The position numbers and the translations under genes are program-made. Of a DNA stretch of 64,000 nucleotides, positions 17,775 through 26,846 are shown piece after piece. The notes under the pieces were generated by a model. That model saw nothing but the letters and a program-made list of their open reading frames with translations, searched no databases and was not told the DNA's origin. How positions within the stretch are numbered: position 1 is the first letter of the stretch; the number at the start of each line of letters is the position of its first letter. The stretch comes from Rhodopseudomonas palustris JSC-3b (GTDB lineage: Bacteria > Pseudomonadota > Alphaproteobacteria > Rhizobiales > Xanthobacteraceae): positions 2,382,119 through 2,446,118 of the forward strand of contig KI632513.1 of assembly GCA_000504425.1 (NCBI GenBank), in the 5' to 3' direction.

Positions 17775-18083
17775 ATGAAAATCCGATGGCGCGGGCTGCT
17801 GAGCGCAGCACTGCTGACCATGGCACCAGTGACGGCGATGGCGCAGCAAGGGCCGTCTTCCATGCCGTGGGAGGTCTCCCCGGATGTCGCTTACATCTAC
17901 GGCAATGACGGCAAGACGTTGTCGTATCGGATGGGCACCAACAACGCCAAGGACCTGCTCAAGGGCGCCAAGAAGGTGCCAAAGGGCACGCTGTTCTTCA
18001 TGGGCGCCAACGGCCAGCTCTATATGCGCACCGGGCCCTATCTGGAGAGCGACGGCAGCTTCAAATTCGGCTCGGGCTCCTAA
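17775..18083 (+). CDS. Small secreted protein (102 aa)
   Basis: Strong ribosome site AAAGGAGG before the ATG. A typical signal peptide (LLSAALLTMAPVTAMAQQ) precedes a mature region of about 78 residues with repeated Gly-Asn-Asp and Tyr (YIYGNDGKTLSYRMG, FFMGANGQLYMRTGPYL), ending in a Ser/Gly tail. No cysteines in the mature part. Probably periplasmic or extracellular; function unknown. It is separated from the preceding divergent gene by about 240 bases, which should hold its own promoter. Confidence 0.75.
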   Translation: MKIRWRGLLSAALLTMAPVTAMAQQGPSSMPWEVSPDVAYIYGNDGKTLSYRMGTNNAKDLLKGAKKVPKGTLFFMGANGQLYMRTGPYLESDGSFKFGSGS

Positions 18084-18092
18084 CACCTTCGT

Positions 18093-18203
18093 GTCGTATC
18101 AATGCCCGTCATACCCGCGCTTGTCGCACGTGTCCACGTCTTGAAATCGGTGCGAGATCAAAGACGTGGATGGCCGGGACGAGCCCGGCCACGACATGCG
18201 GAT
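18093..18203. repeat. Dispersed intergenic repeat, copy B
   Basis: Begins GTCGTATCAATG, followed by CCGTCATACCCGCGCTTGTC, the CCACGTCTTGAAATCGG arm, AGATCAAAGACGT and the GGCCGGGACGAGCCCGGCC hairpin. It is closest to copy D at 27294-27410. Confidence 0.8.
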
Positions 18204-18270
18204 CAGTTGGTATCAACCGCCGTTGGAGCTACAGCTCGATCACGCCGCATAGCCGCGTAGCGCACATGAA

Positions 18271-18302
18271 AATGGCGGTTCTGATCGATCAGAACCGCCA
18301 TT
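18271..18302 (-). terminator. Perfect 32-bp palindrome, terminator of shc
   Basis: AATGGCGGTTCTGATC is followed directly by its exact complement, giving 16-bp arms without a loop. On the minus strand it is followed by TTTTC, and it lies 30 bases after the shc stop codon, consistent with a Rho-independent terminator for shc. Confidence 0.8.
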
Positions 18303-18331
18303 GATGTTGTGTCCGCTAAGACCAGCTTGGA

Positions 18332-20401
18332 TTAGCGCGTCGCTGCCGCTTCCTTGGCCAGCATCGCCTTCATGCGGCCGAGCGCGGTCAGCGGGAAGTA
18401 GTGCCGATACATGTCGTAGCGCAGCATGAAGGAGCGCGACAGCTCCGGCCCCTGCATCAGCCGCTTCGACAACAACGGATCGTTCAGCTTGATGGTCTGG
18501 CCGACGCCATAGCCCGGGAAGCCGGTGCCGGTGAATTCCGGCTCGACCCAGGTGCCGAGCCGCTGGTTGTCGATCAGGAACAGACAGCCGCGCTCGATCG
18601 CGTCGCGATCCTTCGGGCGGTTCGCCGCGAGCAGCGCCATCACCGCCCAGGCGGTCTGCGACGCGGTGGCGACGCCGCGCCCGGCCGCGCTCGGGTCCAT
18701 ATAGGACGAACAGCTCTCGCCCCAGCCGCCACTGTCCTGCTGCTGCGCCACCAGCCAGTCACACGCCCGGCCGATATAGGGCTGGCTCATGTCCTCGCCG
18801 ATCGCCGCCAGCGCCGGCAGCACCGCGCCGGTGCCATAGACGTAGTTGACTCCCCAGCGGCCGAACCACGGACCATTCGGCTCCTGCTCGCGCTTCAGAT
18901 AAGCGAGCGCGCGCACCATGGTCGGGTGGCGACGATCGATGCCGAGCTTGCAGAACGCTTCGATGACATGCGCGGTGACGTCGGCCGATGGCGGATCGAG
19001 CGCTTCGCCGAAATCGCAGAACGGAATCTTGGCCAGGATCTTCTGGTTGTTGTCCTTGTCGAACGCGCCCCAGCCGCCGCCCTTGCACTGCATGCCGATC
19101 AGCCAATCGACGCCGAGCTGAATGGCTTCCTCGATGCCTTCGGCCTGCCATTTCGGGTCGTTGCGGAACGGCGCCAGCGCCATCAGCGCCACCGCGGTAT
19201 CGTCGGTGTCGGGATAGAAGTTGTTGGCGTATTCGAACGCCCAGCCGCCCGGCTTGACGTTCGGCAGCTTGATCGACCAGTCGCCCGGCACCCGCACCTG
19301 ACGCTGCAGCACCCAGCGCACCGAGCGCTCGACCTCTTCGGGGTGCTGGCTGCGCATTTCGGCGTCTTCCAGCGACATCAGCGACAGAATGGTGTCCCAG
19401 ACCGGGCTGTTGGTGGCCTGCAGGAACGAGGCGTCGCCGACATCGACGCGCCAGCCCGGATCGTTCATGCAGTCGAGCGCCTTGGCGACCACCGGATGGT
19501 TGAGGGCATAGCCCTCGCAATACAGCGCCATGATCCCGTAGATCCACGGCGGCTGAATGCCGCCCCAGCCGCCATCGGCGTCCTGGTGGCGGATGATCCA
19601 TTCCAGCACGTGGTTGAGCGCGGCACGGCGCATCAGGCCATGCGGACCGCGCTTGGCGCCCCAGGTCTGCAGCGAATGCAAAATGGTGTCGACCTTGCGG
19701 AAGAACGCATCCCACACGCCGGCGCCGAGCCGCTCCGGCAGATCGTAGTTGAAGTTGTCGCGCCCTTCCGGGAACAGCGCGTCCAAGCGGTTTTCCGGCG
19801 GCAGCGCGCGGCTCGGCCGATGCGCCGACAGAATGGCGATCGGCATCAGCGTGGCGCGCGCCCATTGCGCAAAATTGTAGATCGACAGCGGAAACCAGGT
19901 CGGCAGCCAGATCACTTCCGGCGGAATGTTCGGCGTCTTGTCCCACGGCCATTCGCCGATCACCGCCAGCCAGTAGCGGGTGAACACGCGGATATTGCGC
20001 AGCCCGCCCTTGGCGAGAATCCATTCGCGCGCCTTGCGCAGCGCCGGCTCGTCATCGCGATGGCCGAGCGAACGCAGCGCGGCATAGGCTTCGACCGTGG
20101 CGTTGATGTCGCCGTTCGGCGCGCCATGAAACACGTGCCAGGCGCCATCGGGACGCTGGGTATCAAGCAGCGCCTGACCAAGCCGCACGCGCAGCGGGTG
20201 ATCTTCCAGACCGATGAACCACAAGGCCAGGCACCATTGTGCCTCCATGCAGGCGTTGGACTCGGAGCGTCCGACCCAGTGACCATCCGGCTTCTGCTGG
20301 CTCATCAGCCATTCCGTCGCCTGCTGGATGGTCGCTTGCAGCGCGCCGTCCATATTGCAGGAGGCGCCTGCCCGCTGTGCCATAGTTGAATGCGTCGTCA
20401 T
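18332..20401 (-). CDS. shc: Squalene-hopene cyclase
   Basis: 689 residues. Cyclises squalene to hopene/hopanol, the first committed step in bacterial hopanoid membrane lipids; a monotopic membrane enzyme. The catalytic DTDD acid motif is present in NNFYPDTDDTAVALMAL, and several QW repeats are visible (QDADGGWGGIQPPW, QQQDSGGWGESCSSY, REQEPNGPWFGRWG). Length matches the family (about 650-690). The hpn biosynthesis and transport genes that often flank shc are not in this window. A terminator hairpin lies just downstream. Confidence 0.96.
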   Translation of the reverse strand: MTTHSTMAQRAGASCNMDGALQATIQQATEWLMSQQKPDGHWVGRSESNACMEAQWCLALWFIGLEDHPLRVRLGQALLDTQRPDGAWHVFHGAPNGDINATVEAYAALRSLGHRDDEPALRKAREWILAKGGLRNIRVFTRYWLAVIGEWPWDKTPNIPPEVIWLPTWFPLSIYNFAQWARATLMPIAILSAHRPSRALPPENRLDALFPEGRDNFNYDLPERLGAGVWDAFFRKVDTILHSLQTWGAKRGPHGLMRRAALNHVLEWIIRHQDADGGWGGIQPPWIYGIMALYCEGYALNHPVVAKALDCMNDPGWRVDVGDASFLQATNSPVWDTILSLMSLEDAEMRSQHPEEVERSVRWVLQRQVRVPGDWSIKLPNVKPGGWAFEYANNFYPDTDDTAVALMALAPFRNDPKWQAEGIEEAIQLGVDWLIGMQCKGGGWGAFDKDNNQKILAKIPFCDFGEALDPPSADVTAHVIEAFCKLGIDRRHPTMVRALAYLKREQEPNGPWFGRWGVNYVYGTGAVLPALAAIGEDMSQPYIGRACDWLVAQQQDSGGWGESCSSYMDPSAAGRGVATASQTAWAVMALLAANRPKDRDAIERGCLFLIDNQRLGTWVEPEFTGTGFPGYGVGQTIKLNDPLLSKRLMQGPELSRSFMLRYDMYRHYFPLTALGRMKAMLAKEAAATR

Positions 20402-20652
20402 TCCAGGATCTCAGCAACGTTCATTCTGGTGGAGGGGGTGCCCCGCAGGGCCGCGGCTTACGCCTGAACCAGCGGTTCAGACCAAGACCGAATGTGAATT
20501 GCGCCCGCCAACACCAGGCCGGCGCATGAGCAAAGCTGCCCGCAGCCCTCAGGCCAAGCGGGATGTCCGGCTCGTACTACAGAACGAACAGCACGTCAAA
20601 GCGCAGCTCCCATGCATCCGCGTGGCGAGCCGCGACATAAATGCGCGACGGT

Positions 20653-21852
20653 TCAGAACGCCGCAAACAGCTCGCGCGCGCCTGGATTATTGCTGGCGCT
20701 GTCCATGCGGCGGTCAGTCACAGCAAGTAGTTTGGCGACCGTGTTGTGGCGGATGGCCACCGGATTGCGCTCATAACCGCTGCGCTGAAAAAAGTTCGCA
20801 GTCGGCACCACTTCGCGCATCTCATCGGGCATCGTCACCATATCGAGACCCGTGCCATCGCCGGTGAGATTCATCATCTCCAGCTCGGCCGCGGTCAAAG
20901 GCTGCAAATAGCCTTTCATGCGCGCGAACTTTACCGAGGTCAGCAGCTTATGAGTCTGCAGCCATGGGCCGGCATCGATGTCGAGCACCAGCGCATGCAC
21001 CGCCCAGCCCTGCGGCGTATCGGCGAGCTTTTCATGCGCGGCCCATTCGTCGGGCACCGTGCGCGTGAACGCAATCATGCGCTTCACCACCGCGATCTTG
21101 TGATCCATCGCCTTGCGCGCCGGCCCGGTCAGCCGCGCGGCCTTTGCATTCAGCTCACCGAGCAGATGATGGCCCTGCTCGGCCAATAATTCGACGCTGT
21201 TGGTGGTGAGTAGCTGATTGTAACCGATCGCGGTCGAGATCGCGCGCGAATTGGGACGCGCGGCGCTCAGCCCCGATTGCATATCATGCGTACCATTGCC
21301 GCCGGTCTCGAACGCATAGACCCGCACCGCCTGTTCGCGCGTCAGCCCCGCTGCCTTGGCGGCGCGCGCATAAGCGCGCTTGAACTCGACCTCAGCCGCC
21401 GGGCGCTGCGGCGCGAACTGAAACTGCTCGGACGCGGCCTGCAACAGATCAGCCACCACCGGAATGTATTTGCGCGGCCGCGGCTGTTCTTCCGGCTCGG
21501 CCGGCATCGGATCGACCGGACGCTTGGGCCCGTCATAGACCGGCGGCTGCTCCAGCACATAATCGTCGAGCGCGATGCTCTCGCCATTGCGACGCTTGGC
21601 ATTACGGGCGCGGCGCTTGTCGGCGATCGCGCTCCAATAGGCGCTGGCATCCTGCTCATAGGCGGCGCGCGCTTCCTGATATTCGGCGAGCTTGCGCCGA
21701 TACTCGGCAATCGCCTGCGGCGACACCGCCTGGGCGCGGGCGTTGGCGACGCCCTCGGGCAGCCGCAGGGCGTCATCGCCAAAGCAAGGCGGAGCCAGCA
21801 GCAGCACCGCAAGCAGGCTGAGGCCGGAGGTTCGAATCGCATGAGTTCGCAT
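20653..21852 (-). CDS. Secreted lysozyme-fold-like protein, unknown function
   Basis: 399 residues from the ATG at 21852, chosen because it begins directly before a signal peptide (SGLSLLAVLLLAPPCFG). A charged coiled-coil region (YRRKLAEYQEARAAYEQ) and a Pro-rich segment follow. The C-terminal half includes VRVYAFETGGNGTHDMQSG and ISTAIGYNQLLTTNSVELL, which resembles the catalytic-Glu and GxxQ regions of soluble lytic transglycosylases. If that reading is right, it is a periplasmic peptidoglycan-cleaving enzyme. The similarity is judged by eye and the family assignment is uncertain. Confidence 0.65.
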   Translation of the reverse strand: MRTHAIRTSGLSLLAVLLLAPPCFGDDALRLPEGVANARAQAVSPQAIAEYRRKLAEYQEARAAYEQDASAYWSAIADKRRARNAKRRNGESIALDDYVLEQPPVYDGPKRPVDPMPAEPEEQPRPRKYIPVVADLLQAASEQFQFAPQRPAAEVEFKRAYARAAKAAGLTREQAVRVYAFETGGNGTHDMQSGLSAARPNSRAISTAIGYNQLLTTNSVELLAEQGHHLLGELNAKAARLTGPARKAMDHKIAVVKRMIAFTRTVPDEWAAHEKLADTPQGWAVHALVLDIDAGPWLQTHKLLTSVKFARMKGYLQPLTAAELEMMNLTGDGTGLDMVTMPDEMREVVPTANFFQRSGYERNPVAIRHNTVAKLLAVTDRRMDSASNNPGARELFAAF

Positions 21853-21930
21853 GCGCGGAGTTTTAGGCAAGAGTGCCGCGCAAGTCAGCATGGAACCTGC
21901 GCGCGCGGCGCCTGCGCGACATTGCGCCCG

Positions 21931-22560
21931 CTATTTCCAGGCAAACACCGGCTGTTCGAGATCGGCGACGCGGGTGGCGCGGCCGGCCAGCACCTCGCGG
22001 AATTGATAGATCAGCGCCGCGGTCGGCGCGTGAATGAAATCGTCCTCAAAACGCAGCCGCACCACGCGCCGCTCGCTCTCCGGGATCCGGACGAAGTCGA
22101 ACGCATCCTCGGCCTCGATCGCGGCAAGCTCAACACGATGCACGGACGAGACCTCATGCGGATTGAGCGACAGCGCCGGATCGCGCCCGGCCCAGGCCAC
22201 CACCGGGGTGACCAGATAACCGGAGCGGGTCGGATAATCATCGAGCACGCCGAGCACGTCGGCGGCCTCGAGCGCCAATCCCAATTCTTCCTGCAACTCG
22301 CGCAGCGCCGCACCAATGGCATCTTCGCCCGGATCGCAGCGCCCGCCCGGCAGCGCCCATTGCAGACTATGGGCGCGCAGCCCCGCGGCACGCCGCGTCA
22401 GCAGAAAGCCCGGCGGCTCGGTGGCGCTGTGCTCCAGCACCGCGATCGCCACCGCGGCACGCTTCAAGCCAGGCGGATGACCGGCTTCTTCCTGGCGTTG
22501 AAAGGCGGCGCAGCGCGCAGCGATCCGCTGCCGCAGCGCTTGGTGATGGTCGCGATCCAT
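21931..22560 (-). CDS. NUDIX hydrolase (CoA pyrophosphatase-like)
   Basis: 209 residues. The Nudix box is complete: GGRCDPGEDAIGAALRELQE followed by ELGL, matching G-x5-E-x7-REU-x-EE-x-GU. It is preceded by LTRRAAGLRAHSLQWALPGG, similar to the NudL/CoA diphosphatase group (LTRRxxxLRxHxGQxxFPGG), although the canonical FPGG reads ALPGG here. Hydrolyses nucleoside diphosphates linked to another group; CoA derivatives are a possible but unproven substrate. Soluble protein. Confidence 0.88.
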   Translation of the reverse strand: MDRDHHQALRQRIAARCAAFQRQEEAGHPPGLKRAAVAIAVLEHSATEPPGFLLTRRAAGLRAHSLQWALPGGRCDPGEDAIGAALRELQEELGLALEAADVLGVLDDYPTRSGYLVTPVVAWAGRDPALSLNPHEVSSVHRVELAAIEAEDAFDFVRIPESERRVVRLRFEDDFIHAPTAALIYQFREVLAGRATRVADLEQPVFAWK

Positions 22561-22625
22561 GATGCTTGACTACACCGCCGCCGTGACCGAGGAAACCGCA
22601 ACAACGCTACCCCGCCGGAGGAAAG

Positions 22626-23069
22626 ATGCCCCACGCCGCCCATCACATCACTGCCGACGACATGAGAGCCGCAGGCTGGGAGGTGATGCAGGATGACGGC
22701 TTTATCGACCTGGTCGGCCCGATGTGGCACCGCCAGATCGAAGGTGTGCACGAATACGCCATCATCGCCGAGGGCAAGCACCGCAACCGGCGCGGGCTGG
22801 TGCAAGGCGGGCTGCTGATGACGCTGGCCGACCGCAGCTCCGGCATGGCGGCGCGGCTTGCCTCCGGCTCCGACAATCTCGCCACCGTGCAGATGGACAC
22901 CCATTTCATCGACGCCGGCCGGATCGGCGATTTGCTGGTGTCGCGGCCGCGGGTGGTGCGCAGCACCAAAAGCCTGGTGTTCACCTCCACCGAACTGAGC
23001 GTCGACGGCCGCTGCATCATTCTGGCGCATGGCGTTTTCAAGATCGTGGCGCCGCGCAGCCGGCACTGA
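22626..23069 (+). CDS. PaaI-family hotdog thioesterase
   Basis: 147 residues, ATG with GGAGG immediately upstream. Hotdog-fold pattern: GKHRNRRGLVQGGLLMTLAD provides the helix with catalytic-region residues (NxxGxxxGG-like), followed by TVQMDTHFIDAGRIGDLL and VFTSTELSVDGRCIILAHGVF strands. Members hydrolyse acyl-CoA thioesters. Divergent from the NUDIX gene, 65 bases apart, so the two may share a promoter region. The substrate is unknown. Confidence 0.88.
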   Translation: MPHAAHHITADDMRAAGWEVMQDDGFIDLVGPMWHRQIEGVHEYAIIAEGKHRNRRGLVQGGLLMTLADRSSGMAARLASGSDNLATVQMDTHFIDAGRIGDLLVSRPRVVRSTKSLVFTSTELSVDGRCIILAHGVFKIVAPRSRH

Positions 23070-23233
23070 CCGCCGCCCGCCCACCCCAAACGGCATCATG
23101 ACACCGCACGGCACCGCGAGCGGCGTCGAAACAGCGCGTCTTGCGCGCAGGAACTTGATTGCCTCGCAAAACGCGCGGATGCTACGGTAACACGTATTGG
23201 TTGCACCGCTCTTTTGGGAGGGAGCAGAGACAG

Positions 23234-23947
23234 GTGGAGACCCCAACACCTTTCGACCTCAAAACCTTTCTCGCTTGCGCGGGGCCGGGCCGGACCGTGT
23301 TCGAGGCGCGCCGCAACGAGACCATCTACGCGCAGGGCGATCCAGCGGATGCGGTGTTTTACCTGCAAAAGGGCTGCGTCAAACTGACGGTGCTGTCCGA
23401 GCTCGGCAAGGAGGCGGTGGTCGCGATCTTCGGGCCCGGCAGCTTCTTTGGCGAGGGTTGCCTGACCGGGAAACAGCAGCGGCTGTCGAGCACGGTGGCG
23501 CTGGAGCACTCGCTGATCACGTCGATCCCGCGCGATGGGGTGATGAGCCTGCTGCGCGAGCAACCGGCCTTCACCGAGCTGTTCACCAGCTATCTGCTGA
23601 GCCGCAACAGCCGCATCGAAGAAGACCTGGTCGACCAGCTGTTCAACTCCAGCGAAAAGCGGCTGGCGCGCTTGCTGCTGCTGCTGGCGCAGCGCGAAGC
23701 CCCCGATCAGCCGAAGCGAGTGCGACCGCCGCTCAGCCAGGAAACGCTGGCCGACATGATCGGCACCACCCGCTCGCGCGTCAGTTACTTCATGAACAAG
23801 TTTCGGAAGCTCGGCCTGATTGCCTATAACGGCCGCATCGAAGTCAACGACGAACGGCTGACCGCGTTTCTGCGCAACAGGCCACTGTGCGAGACCCAAG
23901 ATTTTCGCGCGAGCCCTGAACAAAATTCAGGCACATCACCTGAATGA
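23234..23947 (+). CDS. Crp/Fnr family transcription regulator
   Basis: 237 residues from the GTG at 23234; a longer in-frame extension begins with TTG and has no support, whereas GGGAGGG lies upstream of the GTG. Residues about 10-125 are a cyclic-nucleotide-binding-like beta-barrel (RNETIYAQGDPADAVFYLQ, FGPGSFFGEGCLTG). The dimerisation helix follows, then a helix-turn-helix SQETLADMIGTTRSRVSYFM at about 180-200. Cysteines for an Fnr-type iron-sulfur cluster are not present as an N-terminal cluster, so the signal may be another ligand. Target genes are not evident locally. Confidence 0.92.
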   Translation: METPTPFDLKTFLACAGPGRTVFEARRNETIYAQGDPADAVFYLQKGCVKLTVLSELGKEAVVAIFGPGSFFGEGCLTGKQQRLSSTVALEHSLITSIPRDGVMSLLREQPAFTELFTSYLLSRNSRIEEDLVDQLFNSSEKRLARLLLLLAQREAPDQPKRVRPPLSQETLADMIGTTRSRVSYFMNKFRKLGLIAYNGRIEVNDERLTAFLRNRPLCETQDFRASPEQNSGTSPE

Positions 23948-24606
23948 TGCTTAGTCGAGCAAATTGGGACAGCGCGTTGCGATCAAACTAACTACTATCT
24001 CCACAACATCATCACTCCATCGGAAGGAGGCTCCCTGCGGGCTATCGCGATGGCCATTGCGCAACGCCGCTATTGCTGTTGACGGTGGCGCTGTTGGTGA
24101 AGGGTGGTGTTGGACGGCACTGCGATGGGCAGGCATTGTTCTCGTTAAGCTTAAGCAGTGTTGTTGAGTGAGGCCGTTGATCGATGGCCTGTCGAAGGCA
24201 GCGTTGACCTAGTTGCACGCGAGCCCGGCGCACCGCTCGCAACACGCAATACACAACGCCAGTACACAACACGCAGTACACAACACGCAGTACACAACAC
24301 GTAGCGCGCATACATGGCAGTGCACGGTACATGGCAACGCACAGTACATCGCAAAGCGGCATGCACGATCCGCTGATCGCAGCACGCCGCTTGCTTGCAT
24401 GTCGCTTGCTTGATCGTCCCGCGGCCAGGATGGGGACACCCTCGCGTCGCGTCAAAATATCAACTGCACAACTCACCGCGCGGCTCACTGCGCGGCGGTG
24501 ATCAGGTGGCGGTGATCAGCATGATTGGTGGCGCGGCGCGCCCGCCACCGGATTGGCAACAACTCCCTATTGGCCCTTGGTGGTCAGGGCCGCGTCAGGA
24601 GGCCCC
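23948..24606. other. Gene-free stretch with a short tandem repeat
   Basis: About 660 bases after the Crp/Fnr gene with no convincing coding sequence. It contains a 14-bp tandem repeat (24247-24301) followed by degenerate GTACA/CATG-rich sequence up to about 24370. Purpose unknown; it could hold a small RNA. Confidence 0.5.
24247..24301. repeat. 14-bp tandem repeat, three perfect copies plus one degenerate
   Basis: CAGTACACAACACG occurs at 24260-24273, 24274-24287 and 24288-24301 with no change; CAATACACAACGC at 24247-24259 is a decayed fourth copy. Confidence 0.9.
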
Positions 24607-24822
24607 ATGCGAACCAACAAGGATTTTGTGGTGCCGCAGCCCGCGCTGGTCGAGCCGCCGCCCGCGCCCTGCACCCAATGCGGCGGACGGCTGTGGCTGA
24701 CCCGGATCACGCCGACGCCCTACGGCTATGAGCTGCGCAGCTTCGAATGCCGCAACAATCACATCAATCGCTACGCCGTGGTGCACGGCAGCTCGCTGCC
24801 CTGGGTGCTGATCAGGGAGTGA
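24607..24822 (+). CDS. Small zinc-ribbon-like protein (71 aa)
   Basis: ATG at 24607 with AGGAGG directly upstream; a longer reading upstream is not supported. CTQCGG near residue 22 and FECRNNH near residue 50 form a possible single zinc site (CxxC...CxxxH). The intervening LWLTRITPTPYGYELRS reads as a beta-hairpin. Probably a soluble metal-binding small protein. No name known to me. Confidence 0.72.
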   Translation: MRTNKDFVVPQPALVEPPPAPCTQCGGRLWLTRITPTPYGYELRSFECRNNHINRYAVVHGSSLPWVLIRE

Positions 24823-25166
24823 TGGCGAGACTCATAGAATCAAGCGCTGGCCCTAGCGGGGATCGGCTTGAGCCGCCACCTTGATTGACAATTAGCAGCG
24901 GCATCGCCTGCAAACGTCGGCATTAATATCTTCGCCTAGCGGTTCAGATAGTACACAAAACGACGATTTAGTCCTACCGCTGGCACGAAAATACCGAAAC
25001 GGCACATTGCGGGCGGTCAACATCATGAACTGCAGCGCCGCCAATTGCCGCCGCCCCCCTCGAACGGCACTGGCCTGATTGCACCGACCGGCTGGAAAAC
25101 TGAGATAACGCCTTCGGATGGGGCGATCTAATATCACACTTCACAATCGTCAACGAGGGCCAAAAA

Positions 25167-26207
25167 ATGCAGTTATCGGATTACGTTCTTGAGAAGATGG
25201 GATTTATCCCTGTCTCTCCAGCTCGACGTTTGATCGCCACGTTTCACTCAACTCACGTTTATCAAATCGCGGGCTTCACTTTCGATGAGCTCTCCTTGGA
25301 GCCCATGAGAGACAATCTTGATGGAATTAGCTACGCAATAGCTGCTGGTTGCAGCGTGAATGCCATCTGCCGAAAATTAGGATACGGCGATTTCGTAGAA
25401 TCTGAAGAGAATTGGATGGATGAACATGCATGCACACCTCCATACCTAGTCGTTCATCTCGCGCAAAGCAGCCCCCACGAAGCACTGGTGGATCGAATTA
25501 GAAAGGAACACGACTCAGTTCAGACGTATAGATGCTTTGATACCGCAAAAGCGCAGCTAAGAGAGACGGCAGACAGAGTTCTTCCCCCTTTGCTGTCCGC
25601 CATGGCATGCAGCTTTTCAAAATACCCAACCCCTGTGAGATTTCTGCCGAAAGATATCGCGTCCTTCGGAGTCTTGGACGACGGAACAGTTTTGCAGGAT
25701 ATTTGCATTTCCAGCTCAGCGACGCTGTCGGTCTCGTCAAAATCGACAACTGCAGAAATTGAGAACGGACTAAAATCTGGCCTAATTATTGCCACCTCCT
25801 TCAACCCAAAAGTGGCTAAACTATTTTACCTCGCCTTGTACGACGACGATCCTCTGAAGAAATTCCTTTACTTCTTCATGTCTATTGAAATCAAAACCCA
25901 TGCCACATTCAATAAAATTGATCACGAAGAACACATCTCAACGCTAATCAGTCCGCCGAGCCGCTTAGCCGAAAACACATACGCACTATTCAATTCACAG
26001 CGATCTACATGCAAATCCCTGCGGGATCGATTTATATGGTGCACCGTATGCATCTGGCCTCAATTGAACGATGATGACGTCAATGATTTCTTGCAAATCA
26101 AAAGAACGCGCGACGAAATTGCCCACGGAGCAATCTCAACTCCGACGTCAACTATCGTAAGTAAGGCTGAACAACTGGCCATTAAGTTGCACTTAAATGG
26201 TATTTGA
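25167..26207 (+). CDS. Putative HEPN-domain protein (defence candidate)
   Basis: 346 residues, ATG preceded by GAGG at 8 bases. The base composition is clearly A+T-richer than neighbouring genes, with codons such as ATA, TTA and AGA, suggesting recent transfer. The C-terminal part reads LRDRFIWCTVCIWPQ ... IKRTRDEIAHGAIS. RDEIAH (Arg315 to His320) fits the R-x4-H motif of HEPN ribonuclease domains, which also occur at the C-terminus of ApeA-like abortive-infection proteins of similar architecture. The N-terminal 250 residues are unrecognised. If the reading is right, it would be a toxin-like RNase triggered by infection. It stands alone, with A+T-rich flanks, about 560 bases from tRNA-Phe. 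Function is inference. Confidence 0.6.
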   Translation: MQLSDYVLEKMGFIPVSPARRLIATFHSTHVYQIAGFTFDELSLEPMRDNLDGISYAIAAGCSVNAICRKLGYGDFVESEENWMDEHACTPPYLVVHLAQSSPHEALVDRIRKEHDSVQTYRCFDTAKAQLRETADRVLPPLLSAMACSFSKYPTPVRFLPKDIASFGVLDDGTVLQDICISSSATLSVSSKSTTAEIENGLKSGLIIATSFNPKVAKLFYLALYDDDPLKKFLYFFMSIEIKTHATFNKIDHEEHISTLISPPSRLAENTYALFNSQRSTCKSLRDRFIWCTVCIWPQLNDDDVNDFLQIKRTRDEIAHGAISTPTSTIVSKAEQLAIKLHLNGI

Positions 26208-26770
26208 CCTCCCACTCCAATGAACGGGAATTACATTCTCGTACTAGCACCGTAATACTCACATCAAGATATTCTAACTAACAACCCGGCCCAACGCGCC
26301 GGATTCCGGGCAGGTGAACTCGATCAGCACTGCTTTCCACCTAACGATACGACATGCGCGGTAGCGGTTTCCGAGAGCCCGCAATCGTTCGGTTCTCACT
26401 GCGATCTACCGATCCCGCTGAAGTGAAGACGCGGAATGCGGCGGCCGACAAATGCTTGATGCCCCGGATCTTCGGATAAGGGGGAGCACCCATTGATCTT
26501 CACTACCTCCTTCCCCCCCACCGGACTTGCAGCACGATTGGGTGGCCCTTGGGCTGTGCATAAGGCAGCTTACTGCTGTTATCCGAAGGCATTCGCCACG
26601 TGGATGGAGCTTCGCGTGACTTGCTGTTGCGAGCTTTTGGCTCGCATGCCGGAGCCGTCGCACTATCTCGGACGCAAACCGGTAAGGGCGTTGCGCGCAC
26701 CGTTGTTACACGGCCAGGCGCACGCAACTCGCGGTGTCAAGCTTCTGAAGGACAGGGGGCTTTAAAGGAA
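26208..26770. other. Gene-free stretch between the HEPN-like gene and tRNA-Phe
   Basis: No supported gene. A 10-bp inverted repeat, CTTCGGATAA (26470-26479) and TTATCCGAAG (26579-26588), encloses about 100 bases. No integrase, IS end or duplicate of the tRNA 3' end was seen. Confidence 0.45.
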
Positions 26771-26846
26771 TGGTGCCCAGGGGCGGGATCGAACCACCGA
26801 CACTGCGATTTTCAGTCGCATGCTCTACCAACTGAGCTACCTGGGC
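26771..26846 (-). tRNA. tRNA-Phe (GAA)
   Basis: On the minus strand the cloverleaf starts GCCCAGGTAGCTCAGTTGGT. The anticodon loop is CTGAAAA with GAA, the T-arm contains GGTTCGATCCC, and it ends CCTGGGCACCA, so the CCA is encoded. 76 bases. Confidence 0.97.

Noticed and set aside
18401..20389. 662-codon open frame opposite shc
   Set aside because: Shadow of shc; composition is typical of antisense high-G+C frames and no motif is present.
24247..24301. CRISPR array
   Set aside because: The units are directly adjacent 14-mers without spacers and no cas genes are present.
24000..24480. Protein genes in the repeat-bearing gap
   Set aside because: Frames on both strands consist of the tandem repeat's translation and lack starts with ribosome sites.
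26771..26846. Integration into tRNA-Phe with attL/attR
   Set aside because: No second copy of the tRNA 3' end was found around the HEPN-like gene and no integrase is nearby.
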